32,499 nucleotides of DNA, from contig JAGOLH010000001.1 of the NCBI GenBank assembly GCA_017994175.1, positions 1 to 32,499 on the forward strand, given 5' to 3'. Below the pieces are notes generated by a model that worked only from the letters and a program-made list of their open reading frames with translations, was not told the DNA's origin and did no database searches. The translations under genes were made by a program, and so were the position numbers. Source of the stretch: Bacteroidales bacterium. Lineage in GTDB: Bacteria; Bacteroidota; Bacteroidia; Bacteroidales; ML635J-15. Below are positions 9,771-18,967 of this stretch, piece after piece (position 1 is the first letter of the stretch; each line of letters starts with the position of its first letter).

Positions 9771-11309
9771 TTATTTAGCGTAATTAACAGCTCTGGTTTC
9801 TCTGATAACTGTAATTTTAACCTGGCCCGGATATGTCATTTCGGTCTGTATCTTCTGGGCAATTTCCTGGCTAAGTTTTTCGGTGTCGGCATCGGTAACT
9901 TTCTCGCTACCCACAATTACCCTGAGCTCCCTTCCGGCTTGAATTGCATAGGTTTTCATAACACCCGGATATGACAATGCAAGAGCTTCAAGATCTTTAA
10001 GGCGTTTTATATACGATTCAACAATTTCGCGGCGTGCTCCGGGGCGTGCTCCCGAAATGGCATCACAAACCTGAACAATGGGTGAAATGAGGCTTGTCAT
10101 TTCAACTTCATCGTGGTGGGCTCCAATGGCATTGATAACTTCAGGGCGTTCTTTACATTTTTCAGCAAGGCGCATCCCATATATAGCGTGCGGAAGGTCA
10201 GTTTCCTCATCGGGAATTTTACCAATATCGTGAAGCAGCCCAGCGCGTTTAGCCAATTTTGCATTCAGTCCTAGTTCGGCAGCCATAATTCCAGAAAGGT
10301 TAGCCACCTCGCGCGAATGTTGTAACAAATTCTGACCGTAGGATGATCGGTATTTCATTTTACCAATCAGGCGTATCAATTCAGGATGCAAACCATGTAC
10401 ACCCATATCAATGGTGGTTCGCTTTCCTGTCTCAATCATTTCTTCTTCAACCTGCTGTGCAACTTTATTAACGACTTCCTCGATTCGGGCAGGGTGGATG
10501 CGTCCGTCGGTAACAAGCTGATGAAGTGCTAACCGGGCCACCTCGCGTTTCACAGGGTCAAAGCCAGACAAAATAATAGCTTCCGGAGTATCGTCAACAA
10601 TAATTTCGATACCAGTGGCAGCCTCAAGGGCTCTGATATTTCTACCTTCCCGTCCGATTATTCTGCCTTTAAGTTCGTCGCTTTCAATATGAAAAACAGT
10701 AACTGCATTTTCGATTGTAACTTCAGAGGCAACGCGTTGAATGGTTTCCACAACTATTTTCTTTGCCTTTTTATTGGCGGTCATTTTTGCTTCTTCCACA
10801 ATTTCATTAACAAGAGCCATCGATTCGGTTCTGGCTTCGTTTTTAAGCGATTCCATGATTTGTTTTTTGGCTTCTTCAGCCGATAAACCCGATAGAGTTT
10901 CGAGCTTTATGACCTGTTCTTTATGCAGCTTCTCCAGTTCTTCTTCTTTTCTTGCGAGTCGTTCTTTCTGAGTGTCAATGCTTTCACGAAGCATCTCCAT
11001 TTCTTTCTTTTCCCGCTGTACCTCTTCCAGCTTTTGCGATAAGGCACCTTCTTTCTGTTTAATGCGGTTTTCGCCTACAAGCACTTTCTGATTTCGCTCG
11101 TTAATTTGTGTTTCGTGCTCTGCCTTGAGTTGCAGAAATTTCTCTTTTGCCTGAAGTATCTTTTCTTTTTTGATTACCTCTGACTCTTGCTCTGCATCCC
11201 GAATCATCCTGTCTTTTTTTCTAACAAGCGCTTTGTCCCATACAAAATATGAAACTCCTCCCCCTGCTACCAGTGCCGCGGCACCAACAATCCATATCAT
11301 TATTTCCAT
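9771..11309 (-). CDS. rny: Ribonuclease Y
   Basis: The 512-residue protein has the full RNase Y layout. There is one N-terminal membrane helix (about 4-23) and a long charged coiled coil (about 28-180). A KH domain follows with [10 protein letters not shown] at 214-223, then an HD domain with [11 protein letters not shown], the metal pair LLHDIGK (H359, D360) and GAHHDEVE. RNase Y is a membrane-anchored endoribonuclease that starts mRNA decay. Downstream of the HD domain the family string ARPGARRE is intact. The gene follows the 6S RNA gene by about 30 nt and has no obvious promoter of its own, so it may be read from the zapA side through a leaky 6S terminator. The sugar operon begins 5 nt after its stop. 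Confidence 0.96.
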   Translation of the reverse strand: MEIMIWIVGAAALVAGGGVSYFVWDKALVRKKDRMIRDAEQESEVIKKEKILQAKEKFLQLKAEHETQINERNQKVLVGENRIKQKEGALSQKLEEVQREKKEMEMLRESIDTQKERLARKEEELEKLHKEQVIKLETLSGLSAEEAKKQIMESLKNEARTESMALVNEIVEEAKMTANKKAKKIVVETIQRVASEVTIENAVTVFHIESDELKGRIIGREGRNIRALEAATGIEIIVDDTPEAIILSGFDPVKREVARLALHQLVTDGRIHPARIEEVVNKVAQQVEEEMIETGKRTTIDMGVHGLHPELIRLIGKMKYRSSYGQNLLQHSREVANLSGIMAAELGLNAKLAKRAGLLHDIGKIPDEETDLPHAIYGMRLAEKCKERPEVINAIGAHHDEVEMTSLISPIVQVCDAISGARPGARREIVESYIKRLKDLEALALSYPGVMKTYAIQAGRELRVIVGSEKVTDADTEKLSQEIAQKIQTEMTYPGQVKITVIRETRAVNYAK

Positions 11310-11336
11310 TTCAATAATATATTAGTTTAAGTTATT

Positions 11337-11532
11337 AAAAAACCCGTATTAAAATCTTTACATGTTAGAAAAACCCCTGTTTATAACATGGGTGGAGCAT
11401 CCTGAAAATTTTCGCCTTCCTCTGTGCTTAAGCAATTCCACCAAAATGGAATGAGGCCTGCCGTCGATAATCAGAGCATAGCTCCAATTGTTTTAGTGTT
11501 GAGCTTTTCAACCTATAAAGAATTAATACGGG
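11337..11532 (-). ncRNA. ssrS: 6S RNA
   Basis: The intergenic DNA between zapA and rny folds (minus strand) like 6S RNA. The ends pair as a long closing stem: the CCCGTATTAA arm at 11532-11516 with the TTTAATACGGG arm at 11360-11343, followed at once by a run of six T, which serves as terminator. Inside, TGGAGC pairs with GCTCCA, GCCTC with GAGG..GGC, and a terminal hairpin ATTCCA/TGGAAT closes a long arm. Side hairpins GTTGA/TCAAC and CATGTTA/TAACATG flank the central open region. Length (about 190 nt) and location next to zapA fit ssrS in many bacteria. 6S RNA mimics an open promoter and sequesters housekeeping RNA polymerase. I saw no clear TAnnTTTG promoter directly upstream, so it may start within the end of zapA or be processed from a longer transcript. 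Confidence 0.85.
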
Positions 11533-11547
11533 CCGAATTTTTTTATG

Positions 11548-11862
11548 TTAAAGAACTTTTTGCTCCTTCTCAAGAATTTCATCAATTATTAAACTGATAT
11601 CCTTCAGCTTGTTTATTATGGGTGCAATATCTACATTGTTATCTTTTTCAATCAGCTTCAAACAAATCTGCAATGCCGACATTGCCAAATAATCCTGTTC
11701 ATCGCGGTTAACATAACCCATTCTGCGAAACTGGCTTACCGTGTTGTTGATAAGGTCTGCTGCCTGACGTATCCTGGCTTCTCCATCAGCATCGTTGCGT
11801 TTTATGTTGATTGGATAGGTGCGCTCACTTATCGTAACATGTATGGTCAGTTTCTCGTCCAT
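11548..11862 (-). CDS. zapA: Cell division protein ZapA
   Basis: The 104-residue protein matches ZapA in size and pattern. A short N-terminal beta region (KLTIHVTISERTYPINIK) is followed by EARIRQAADLINNTV and then a long helix with LAMSALQICLKL near the middle, and a coiled-coil tail. ZapA binds FtsZ and bundles protofilaments at midcell. It starts one base after the stop of the upstream coiled-coil gene, an arrangement that suggests a shared role in division. The 6S RNA gene lies directly downstream (about 15 nt). Confidence 0.9.
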   Translation of the reverse strand: MDEKLTIHVTISERTYPINIKRNDADGEARIRQAADLINNTVSQFRRMGYVNRDEQDYLAMSALQICLKLIEKDNNVDIAPIINKLKDISLIIDEILEKEQKVL

Positions 11863-11863
11863 T

Positions 11864-12160
11864 CTATTTGTTTAAAAGAGCAATACATTGATCAATTTCC
11901 CGTATTATCCTGTTTAACCTTTGCTTTGCTTCTGCCTGTTCTATTTCGCTGTTTGCTCTAAAGGCTCCGGCAAAACGAAGGTTTTCATATTTTGATTTTA
12001 AAGTTTCTATTTGTTGTTTACTATCACTCAAAGATAATTTATATTGTTCTAATTCCGACAAAAGTTTGTTGTTTTTTTCCTTTTCAACAAAAAACAGGGC
12101 TGAAAGTTTTTCAACTTTGTCCTGGAGATTAAGCAACAACGTTTCGTGTTCGGAATTCAT
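11864..12160 (-). CDS. Small coiled-coil protein upstream of zapA (ZapB-like)
   Basis: Starting from the ATG at 12160, the product is 98 residues (MNSEHETLL...), mostly one heptad-rich helix: LQDKVEKLSALFFVEKEKNN and further E/K/L-rich stretches, then a basic-acidic tail with IIREIDQCIALL. An upstream in-frame extension to 12244 exists but would cross the promoter box at 12177-12184, so the shorter form is preferred. Similar small coiled-coil ORFs commonly precede zapA in Bacteroidota and may be the partner or ZapB analogue; this is inference from position and shape. The stop is one base from the zapA ATG. Confidence 0.75.
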   Translation of the reverse strand: MNSEHETLLLNLQDKVEKLSALFFVEKEKNNKLLSELEQYKLSLSDSKQQIETLKSKYENLRFAGAFRANSEIEQAEAKQRLNRIIREIDQCIALLNK

Positions 12161-12176
12161 GTTATAAATCTTAATA

Positions 12177-12184
12177 CAAAAATA
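12177..12184 (-). promoter_or_regulatory. -7 box for the zapA/6S/rny operon
   Basis: The minus strand carries TATTTTTG, an exact TAnnTTTG Bacteroidota -7 element, 16 nt upstream of the chosen ATG at 12160. No good -33 TTG lies at the usual distance. It is the only consensus box in front of this gene block and supports the shorter start. Confidence 0.5.
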
Positions 12185-12475
12185 GTGATTTTTATTTGTT
12201 TTTAAAAGTACAGCTTTGATTTTTCGACGACTAAACCAAAACAAAGCTTCAATACGAAAAGGTTTACTAATTGTTTTCAGGTACTATTGCGACTATGTGC
12301 GGGTTACACAATGCATCGTTATAATTATGCATCAAACCAATTCAATTATACTTCAAATAGTATTAAAAAATAGAAATCGTGTCAGTAATAAAATAAACCT
12401 TTGAGATTTCACCGGTTAGCTAAGTGGAATAATCACAATATAAGCGAGATTAAACTAAATTAATAAGCTCAGGGA
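12185..12475. other. Intergenic region, no gene seen
   Basis: About 290 bases between the zapA operon promoter and the aminotransferase stop. It is AT-rich with two ATGCAT palindromes near 12310-12335. There is no conserved frame, tRNA or convincing terminator hairpin for the aminotransferase gene. Confidence 0.6.
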
Positions 12476-13669
12476 CTATCTCAGCAATGCCAGTGCTTTT
12501 TTAATTCGGTCAATGGCTTTACTCATTTCCTCTTCCGATGTAGCATATGATAAACGCAGACATTCAGGAGCACCAAAAGCTTCACCGGCCACGGTGGCTA
12601 CATGTGCTTTATTTAGAAGATATAAAGCAAGATCATCAGATGTTTTAATAGTGCATTCTCCATCCGATTTTCCGAAGAAATAACTAATATCCGGAAATAC
12701 GTAGAAAGCGCCCTGAGGAACATTTGTTTTCATTCCTGGAATATCTTTCATTTGTTGCAACACTGCATCACGGCGTTTTTTAAAGATGGATGTCATTTCT
12801 TTACACGCATGATTTCCGGCATTCAAGGCAGCTTCAGCAGCTTTTTGAGCTATGCTGCAAGCACCCGAGGTAAATTGCCCCTGAAGTTTAACACATGCTT
12901 TTGCAATCCATAGAGGGGCTCCTATAAACCCAATTCTCCATCCGGTCATGGCATAACCTTTCGAAACACCGTTCACCACCACTACCCTGTCGCGTATATT
13001 TTCAAACTGAGCGATACTTTGGTGGGGACCAACAAAATTTATATGTTCATAAATTTCATCTGAAATAACTATTACCCTCGGGTACTGCTGAAGAATATCG
13101 GCAAATGCCCTCAGTTCATCGCGGGTGTACAGACTTCCGGTAGGATTCGAAGGTGAGCTGAATATTAATGCTCGTGTCTTTTCGTTGAGGGCTGATTTCA
13201 ATTGAGCGGGAGTCATTTTAAAATCCTGTTCAATACTGCAAGGGATTTCAATCACCTCTCCATCGGCAAGTTTAACCATATCAACATAGCTTACCCAATA
13301 AGGTGCAGGTACAATCACCTCATCGCCCGGGTTCAGAACACTGAGGAAGACATTAATTATGGAATGTTTTGCGCCCGTAGATACAACAATTTGATCCACG
13401 GTAAAATCAAGATTATTTTCTCTCTTAAACTTGTTGACCACTGCCTTTCTCAGTTCGGTATATCCCGGAACTGGAGGGTAATGCGTATAATTTTCGTCGA
13501 TAGCCTTTTTTGCAGCTTCTTTTATATAATCCGGAGTATTAAAATCGGGCTCTCCAATACTCAGATTAATCACGTCAATACCTTGTTCCTTAAGCTCCCG
13601 GCTCTTATTTGTCATTGCCAATGTGGCTGAAACAGCCAATTTATTAAGTCTGTCTGATGCTTTTTCCAT
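12476..13669 (-). CDS. aspC: Aspartate aminotransferase (class I, type 1b-like)
   Basis: The 397-residue PLP enzyme has all expected fold-type I motifs. These are NLSIGEPDFNTP near the N-terminus, SPSNPTG (N175), ISDEIYEH (D204, Y207) and the Schiff-base lysine in NGVSKGYAMTGWRIG (K237, with R245). A carboxylate-binding arginine lies in ECLRLSYATS near the C-terminus. The pattern matches the thermophile-type aspartate/prephenate aminotransferases of Bacteroidota, which transfer the amino group between aspartate (or arogenate) and 2-oxoglutarate. It is monocistronic as far as can be seen, and divergent from the DUF7935-like gene 82 nt away, so the two promoters share that short gap. Confidence 0.92.
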   Translation of the reverse strand: MEKASDRLNKLAVSATLAMTNKSRELKEQGIDVINLSIGEPDFNTPDYIKEAAKKAIDENYTHYPPVPGYTELRKAVVNKFKRENNLDFTVDQIVVSTGAKHSIINVFLSVLNPGDEVIVPAPYWVSYVDMVKLADGEVIEIPCSIEQDFKMTPAQLKSALNEKTRALIFSSPSNPTGSLYTRDELRAFADILQQYPRVIVISDEIYEHINFVGPHQSIAQFENIRDRVVVVNGVSKGYAMTGWRIGFIGAPLWIAKACVKLQGQFTSGACSIAQKAAEAALNAGNHACKEMTSIFKKRRDAVLQQMKDIPGMKTNVPQGAFYVFPDISYFFGKSDGECTIKTSDDLALYLLNKAHVATVAGEAFGAPECLRLSYATSEEEMSKAIDRIKKALALLR

Positions 13670-13751
13670 AATATTTAGTTTTCTTTGCCGAAATTACGCA
13701 GTTATTTTATAATTAACTAATATTGTAGAGCATAAATAAAATTACTTCATC

Positions 13752-14267
13752 ATGCTGGCAGAAATTTTAACAATTACCATTCCCCCGCTACTTGTTTTAT
13801 TAACAGCGTATCTTGTGATCGACAAAATGTTGAAAAGGGATGCAGAAAACCGTAAACTTGAAGTTTCACTTAAAAACCAATCCATTATTACGCCAATCCG
13901 ACTTCAGGCATACGAAAGAGTTGTTTTACTACTTGAGCGTATAAGTCCGAACCATTTAGTGATGCGCATACAGCAACCGGGGATGACTGTGAACGAACTA
14001 CAGCGTGAAATGCTGGTAAATATCCGTGCTGAATTTGAGCATAACCTGTCGCAGCAACTATATCTGCGACCGGAAACATGGGATATTGTAAAAATTGCTA
14101 AAGAAAACACGATTAAACTTATCAATACCTGTGCAGCAGGCCTTGACCCTTCGGATGAGGCTATGGTTCTGACAAAATCGATCTTCGATAAGTTAATAGA
14201 ATTGACCAAAGCTCCCAATCAAGTTGCTCTCGATACAATTAAAAAAGAAATTAATGAATTGTTTTAG
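13752..14267 (+). CDS. DUF7935-like membrane-anchored protein, function unknown
   Basis: The 171-residue product has one N-terminal membrane helix (about residues 4-23, ILTITIPPLLVLLTAYLVI). A mostly helical, charged cytoplasmic part follows, with LRPETWDIVKIAKENTIKLI and the segments RLQAYERVVLLLERISP and VNELQREMLVNIRAEFEHN. This is the pattern of a conserved uncharacterised Bacteroidota family (DUF7935 as I recall it). It is one of two genes on the plus strand in this window. A near-consensus box TAATATTG lies at 13718-13725. The gene ends 121 nt before a strong palindromic terminator. Confidence 0.7.
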   Translation: MLAEILTITIPPLLVLLTAYLVIDKMLKRDAENRKLEVSLKNQSIITPIRLQAYERVVLLLERISPNHLVMRIQQPGMTVNELQREMLVNIRAEFEHNLSQQLYLRPETWDIVKIAKENTIKLINTCAAGLDPSDEAMVLTKSIFDKLIELTKAPNQVALDTIKKEINELF

Positions 14268-14388
14268 CTGATAACCTGCACTCATAAATTAGGTAATTTG
14301 CTTACAATCGCAATAATCAAACGCACAACACAAACTTACGTCAGGGAATATCGAGAACTCTAAAATTCTCAGGAAGAATATTAAAAAC

Positions 14389-14414
14389 AAAAAAGCCGGC
14401 TAGCCGGCTTTTTT
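14389..14414. terminator. Perfect 26-bp palindromic bidirectional terminator
   Basis: Six A, GCCGGC, TA, GCCGGC and six T form a perfect palindrome: a GC-rich stem with a T-run on either strand. It lies between two convergent genes (DUF7935-like ending at 14267, giant adhesin ending at 14416) and should terminate both. It starts one base after the stop codon of the giant gene. Confidence 0.93.
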
Positions 14415-14415
14415 A

Positions 14416-17400
14416 TTATCGAACCAAATGAACATTTCCTGTTTTATGATAAATAGTACCGTGCCAGTCCTTAAACTCGCAATACCAAGTATACACACCG
14501 TTTTCAAGAATTGTATCGCCCTTGTCAACGTCACCCTTATTTGTACCATCCCATGAGCCTTCGGCACAAGATTTACATATTACATTGGGGTTATATGTTT
14601 CGGTCTCGAACACTTTATTGCCCCATCTGTCGTAAATCATCATATAGAATGTATTTGCATCGATACCATTACCACAGATTCTGAAACAATCGTTTTTACC
14701 GTCACCATTAGGGGTAAACATTGTGGGAGCATAGAATGAAAATTCTCCATTCACCACAACATTACGGAAAGTCGTGTCGGTGCAACCATGTTCAGTTGCA
14801 ACAATAAGCATTATCTCATAATTTCCAATTTGTTCGTACCTGTGCCATGGACTATAGTAAATTGAGCTATCACCATCTCCAAAAAACCAATATACAGAGT
14901 CTGCCAAGCTGGACAGATTTTCGAAAAACACATCGCCATCAAGTACCGAAACAATCTCAGGTGTTACTGTGAACGATGCAACCGGGTTTTCGAAGATAGT
15001 AATCATGTAAGGTATTGTCTGTGTGGTTGAACACCCGAAGGAAGTTCGTGTTGTAAGGCTAACCGAATAAACCCCGGGTTCAGTATAGATATGCGCAGGG
15101 TTTTTCTCGATAGAATAACCATTGTCACCAAAGTTCCATAAATATGAAAGGCTGTTAACACTATTTAATTCCGTAAAATTAATGGCAACTCCCGGACAAC
15201 CCGACACCCTGTCGGAAACAAACAAATTTGGCGGTGCCGGATATACATTAATTTTTATTGAATCAACTGCTGAAGGAGAGCCACAAGCATCCATCAAGGT
15301 CACATAATACATGGTTGTAACCTGAGGATACACAGTAAACGGGCTTGGTACAACAGAGCCATCTTCAAGCAGAAGCATATATGGCCCCCCATTTCCGCCA
15401 GCTGCATCAACCTCAATAATAGCAGGTTCACCAGGGCAAACGGTGTCATAGCTGGTTACAATATCGGTAATTGTTAGCGGAGGATAAACATTCACTCTCA
15501 CTAAACCAACATTACCCATGCAACCATGAGAGTCGGTCACAGTCACCGAATATTCGGTAGTTACATCAGGGTTTACTGTAATGGAAGCTGTCGGGAATGT
15601 GCTGCCATCGGTTCCTTGCCACAGGAAACTGTAATATGGCACTCCACCTACTGCCTGTGCTGAAAGTATCGCATTTTGCCCAATACAAATCTGCTTATCA
15701 TCTGATGAAATGAGTAATATATCATCGGGCTGGGTAATTGTAATCGGAACTTCAATCCGGCAGTTGTGATCATCTGTAACAGTAACAATATATACTCCAG
15801 AATGATTTAACATTGTCATATCAGTGTCACCGTCAGGCCATAGATATGTATATGGTAGTACGCCTCCCTGAACATAAATAGTTGCTTCACCATCGTTGTA
15901 GTTGTAGCACGATGCAGGAACAGTGTTTAGCGTGTAAGTTATTTCGTCGGGTTGGGTAATTGTAAATACATCGTTAATAGTACATCCGATTTCATCGGTG
16001 ACAGTAACGGTATAAATACCTGCACATAATCCAGCAAGCACGTTATCGGCTGATCCCCAACTGTACTGAAGAGGTGGAATGCCTCCGGTTATTTGAAGTT
16101 CAGCTCTGCCGTCACAGGATTGGAAACACCGGTTATGCTGAAGTAAAATCGTATCAATAATTAGTTCCGGACTAACAGTTACCGTCATTGAGGCTGTATT
16201 GCTCTTACAACCATTACCATCCTGAACATATACATTGTAGGTAGTTGTTTGATGGGGTACAGTATTCAATTCATTCGGACCAATTTCGTAACCCGTACCG
16301 GTATCCCAGAAAAAGCTATACGGAGCTGTTCCTCCCATATGTTGAGCAACAATATGTGCTGTCTGCCATTCGCAAATAGATAAGCTATTCGAAATTGTTA
16401 ACAGTAGTTCATCGGGTTGTGTCAACTGAAAGAATTCCACTAATTGGCAATTATTTTCATCCATAATTGTGAGAGAATAGTTCCCGGCACTCATACCTAC
16501 GCGTGTGGGTTCACCTACACCGATATCACTCCAAATATACATAAGGTTGCCTGTTCCACCCTGAGCCACAACTGCAATTGCTCCATCAGCAGCGTTGTAA
16601 CACGATAGATTTGTAGTCTGATATGAGGTCATTACCATTTGTGTAGGCTCCGATATCGAAAAGCTCTCAACTGTAGTACATCCATTTGCATCGGTTACTG
16701 TAATGGCGTAGTTTCCTGCACAGAGGTTTGGTAAATAGTTATTGCCCGAAGCCCATGAATACGTATATGGGGCTGTTCCACCAGTTACTAAAACAGATGC
16801 ATTACCCTGACAACTTTGATAACAAGGATCATTGTGGGTAGTAAGAACATGAGAGAGAACTGCAGGCATCATAACACTGTTTGTTGTGTTGGTTGATGTA
16901 CAACCATCTTGTACTACCTGTAGGCTCACGGGATGTGCTCCTGCAGTAGTCCACGAAAGAACATATGGACCAGCGCCGCTCCCGCTGATTACCTGAGCTC
17001 CGTTAAAATTCCAATTATATGTAGCTGTAGATTGGGCATTGCCCGTGTAAGTTACTGTTGTATTTCCACCAAAACAAGGGATTGTAGTTACTGTAAATGT
17101 TGATTGTGGATTTTCGAGAAAGACAATGGTAACTTGATCAGTTGCAGAGCAGGAAGGCGACAAATTCTGCTCATATAACTGAAACACATAAGTACCATAA
17201 GCGCTTACTGTTACCGTTGCAGCAGGAGATGTCTGATTCGTCCATGTACCTGTTCCAGGTCCACTTACCAATGTCCAATTTGCGGTATTGCCCTGAGTGA
17301 TGGTTCCATTAAAAGTATATGAGTTTGAACAAACCTGATCATCGTTTCCGGCATTGGGATCAGGGAAAACACAGCATGTAGGATCGTTGAAAGGAAGTAC

Positions 17401-18966
17401 CGTTACATACACTGTAGTATCGTAAGTACACCCTAAATTATCGGTTGCCGAAAACGTAAAGGGTTGACTCCCTGGTGTAAGAGATGAGGCGGTGGTAACT
17501 CCTCCCGTGTTAGCTCCTACGCCTTCTCCTGTCCATTCAAGATCAGTTGAAGTAGGCGAAGTGTTATATGTGGTGGTATAAGTCCACATGTTTTCAGCGC
17601 TCGGAATCAAATAATCTGCAAAGTGGAGCTCTACAGTGAAAACATTTCCATCGTCTATACTCAGGTTGTCCAGGAAGTGAATGCACCACTCGCCGTTCAA
17701 CGGGCAACCAATCAACGATGAAAAGCTACCAACAGGCAAATAAGTTCCGGCAGGTAAAGAGGATCCAGTATAACAATTAGCAGACATCAGCGAAGACCCT
17801 GACATGCTCCAGCAATAATTCCACCCAACACCGGGAACGCAATCATCATTATCGTTAGCTTCGCCAAAATAGGTACCCCCGCAGGCCTGTTCAAAAAGGT
17901 TTGCAGTCTGTCCGTTCGGGCATTCAATCCAAATATCCAGGTCTCCCATATAGGAATGCTCCATATTCATACAAATCGATTCCACATCAGAAGCTGCAGT
18001 AATAAACTGCCCCGGTGCAAAAGCACTGTGAACAAAGCATTGTTCCTGATCGACACCAACAACGTCTTCGAAACAAACTTCAATAAAAGCAACTTCCGGT
18101 ATTTGCAGTACCCATGGGTCCACACTCGCGGTACCGGTAAGGTCGAAAGTCTCACCAGGACACACAGTTGCCGGGTGTGTCACTGTAAAATCAGGTGTAA
18201 GCGAAGCCCTAACCCGCCAGTAATCGTTAAGAATTTGAGTACAGCCATTCATATCCACGGTCTGGAGATTTATATAATAGCCTCCTTCGTTGGTGAAAGT
18301 ATAGGTGAGCGTGTTTTGCCCCAAGCCACCTAAGTCCTCGGTACCAGCCTCCGACACAACCGTCCAGTACCAGGTTGTGTTTGCCAAAGTTTGATTGTAA
18401 TCAACATTATTATTAGAGAAATCAGCGGTGGCAGTAAAAGTTACGGTTTCACCCTGACAAACATCAACCCAGAGCGAATCAGCAGGAGGACTCTGCGGAG
18501 GGTTTGAGCTTACAATATCAATAGTATAATCCTGACATGGATAAGTGCAGGAAATAGTTGCAGCAAAACCCGGATAAGTAACCGATCCATCAGTGTGCCA
18601 TACTAAAGTCAGGCAATTGCCACTTCCGGTAATTTCCTGATTAAGTAATGTTGAGCCACCAGCATGATAAATAATGTCATTTGCCGAAGTATTCGGTCCG
18701 TCGTAAATCGATAAATGATCGTAAGTAGCAGACTCCAGCTGAAAAACTGTAAATAATAGTGAAATTGACCCTCCAGTGCTACTGCAGATGGTAATTGTGT
18801 AATCTTCGTAAGTTCCGTACTCACCATTGGCACCACCAGAATCATACAACGTGCCTGAACAGGTTGTAATCGTTCCTCCCTGACTGATCAGGTAGGTCTG
18901 AGCTTTCAAGTTACCCAGTATACCAAGCAGGAGTATAATAATAATAATTCCTGAAATTCTTTTCAT
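14416..18966 (-). CDS. Giant CUB/P-domain/SprB-repeat/PKD adhesin, type B T9SS domain (paralogue A)
   Basis: The 1516-residue protein has a signal peptide (cleavage near KA|Q, residue 22) and a CUB-like domain (about 24-140, CSGTLYDSGG, FQLESATYDHLSIYDG). An Ig/PKD-like domain follows (150-255). Next is a proprotein-convertase P-like beta domain (about 291-450, MEHSYMGDLDIWIECPNG, LNGEWCIHFLDN) and further Ig/PKD-like domains (460-700). Four SprB-type repeats (about 714-775, 788-850, 946-1006, 1019-1080) alternate with Ig-like domains. Two PKD domains close the stalk (SYLWNFGDNG near 1274; YWFFGDGDSS near 1359). The C-terminus is a gliding-associated type B T9SS domain (1410-1516: FTPNGDGKNDCF, IYDRWGNKVFE, WDGT, NGVYTWYCEF). 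It should be exported by T9SS and displayed at the cell surface as an adhesin or scaffold. Cysteines are frequent, suggesting disulfide-stabilised domains. It starts one base after the stop of the small secreted protein, so the two are probably co-transcribed. Confidence 0.9.
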   Translation of the reverse strand: MKRISGIIIIILLLGILGNLKAQTYLISQGGTITTCSGTLYDSGGANGEYGTYEDYTITICSSTGGSISLLFTVFQLESATYDHLSIYDGPNTSANDIIYHAGGSTLLNQEITGSGNCLTLVWHTDGSVTYPGFAATISCTYPCQDYTIDIVSSNPPQSPPADSLWVDVCQGETVTFTATADFSNNNVDYNQTLANTTWYWTVVSEAGTEDLGGLGQNTLTYTFTNEGGYYINLQTVDMNGCTQILNDYWRVRASLTPDFTVTHPATVCPGETFDLTGTASVDPWVLQIPEVAFIEVCFEDVVGVDQEQCFVHSAFAPGQFITAASDVESICMNMEHSYMGDLDIWIECPNGQTANLFEQACGGTYFGEANDNDDCVPGVGWNYCWSMSGSSLMSANCYTGSSLPAGTYLPVGSFSSLIGCPLNGEWCIHFLDNLSIDDGNVFTVELHFADYLIPSAENMWTYTTTYNTSPTSTDLEWTGEGVGANTGGVTTASSLTPGSQPFTFSATDNLGCTYDTTVYVTVLPFNDPTCCVFPDPNAGNDDQVCSNSYTFNGTITQGNTANWTLVSGPGTGTWTNQTSPAATVTVSAYGTYVFQLYEQNLSPSCSATDQVTIVFLENPQSTFTVTTIPCFGGNTTVTYTGNAQSTATYNWNFNGAQVISGSGAGPYVLSWTTAGAHPVSLQVVQDGCTSTNTTNSVMMPAVLSHVLTTHNDPCYQSCQGNASVLVTGGTAPYTYSWASGNNYLPNLCAGNYAITVTDANGCTTVESFSISEPTQMVMTSYQTTNLSCYNAADGAIAVVAQGGTGNLMYIWSDIGVGEPTRVGMSAGNYSLTIMDENNCQLVEFFQLTQPDELLLTISNSLSICEWQTAHIVAQHMGGTAPYSFFWDTGTGYEIGPNELNTVPHQTTTYNVYVQDGNGCKSNTASMTVTVSPELIIDTILLQHNRCFQSCDGRAELQITGGIPPLQYSWGSADNVLAGLCAGIYTVTVTDEIGCTINDVFTITQPDEITYTLNTVPASCYNYNDGEATIYVQGGVLPYTYLWPDGDTDMTMLNHSGVYIVTVTDDHNCRIEVPITITQPDDILLISSDDKQICIGQNAILSAQAVGGVPYYSFLWQGTDGSTFPTASITVNPDVTTEYSVTVTDSHGCMGNVGLVRVNVYPPLTITDIVTSYDTVCPGEPAIIEVDAAGGNGGPYMLLLEDGSVVPSPFTVYPQVTTMYYVTLMDACGSPSAVDSIKINVYPAPPNLFVSDRVSGCPGVAINFTELNSVNSLSYLWNFGDNGYSIEKNPAHIYTEPGVYSVSLTTRTSFGCSTTQTIPYMITIFENPVASFTVTPEIVSVLDGDVFFENLSSLADSVYWFFGDGDSSIYYSPWHRYEQIGNYEIMLIVATEHGCTDTTFRNVVVNGEFSFYAPTMFTPNGDGKNDCFRICGNGIDANTFYMMIYDRWGNKVFETETYNPNVICKSCAEGSWDGTNKGDVDKGDTILENGVYTWYCEFKDWHGTIYHKTGNVHLVR
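15478..16824 (-). repeat. Three-domain super-repeat (2 units) in paralogue A
   Basis: Within the giant protein the order [SprB repeat with a CxxxC pair and LCAG] - [SprB repeat without the pair] - [Ig-like domain with C(E/I)xQ and TxxYxVxVxDxxGC] occurs twice, at about 16141-16824 and 15478-16137. The first members read CYQSCQGNAS and CFQSCDGRAE, the second CYNAADGAIA and CYNYNDGEAT. Each unit spans roughly 220-230 residues. Confidence 0.7.
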
Positions 18967-18967
18967 C

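Noticed and set aside
13202..13630. Plus-strand frame of 142 codons opposite the aminotransferase gene
   Set aside because: The minus-strand aminotransferase is complete with all PLP motifs; the opposite frame shows no family features.
15478..16824. Regular repeats that might suggest a CRISPR array or satellite
   Set aside because: The periodicity is at domain level (about 200-230 codons per unit), in frame and diverged; there are no identical short repeats or unique spacers.
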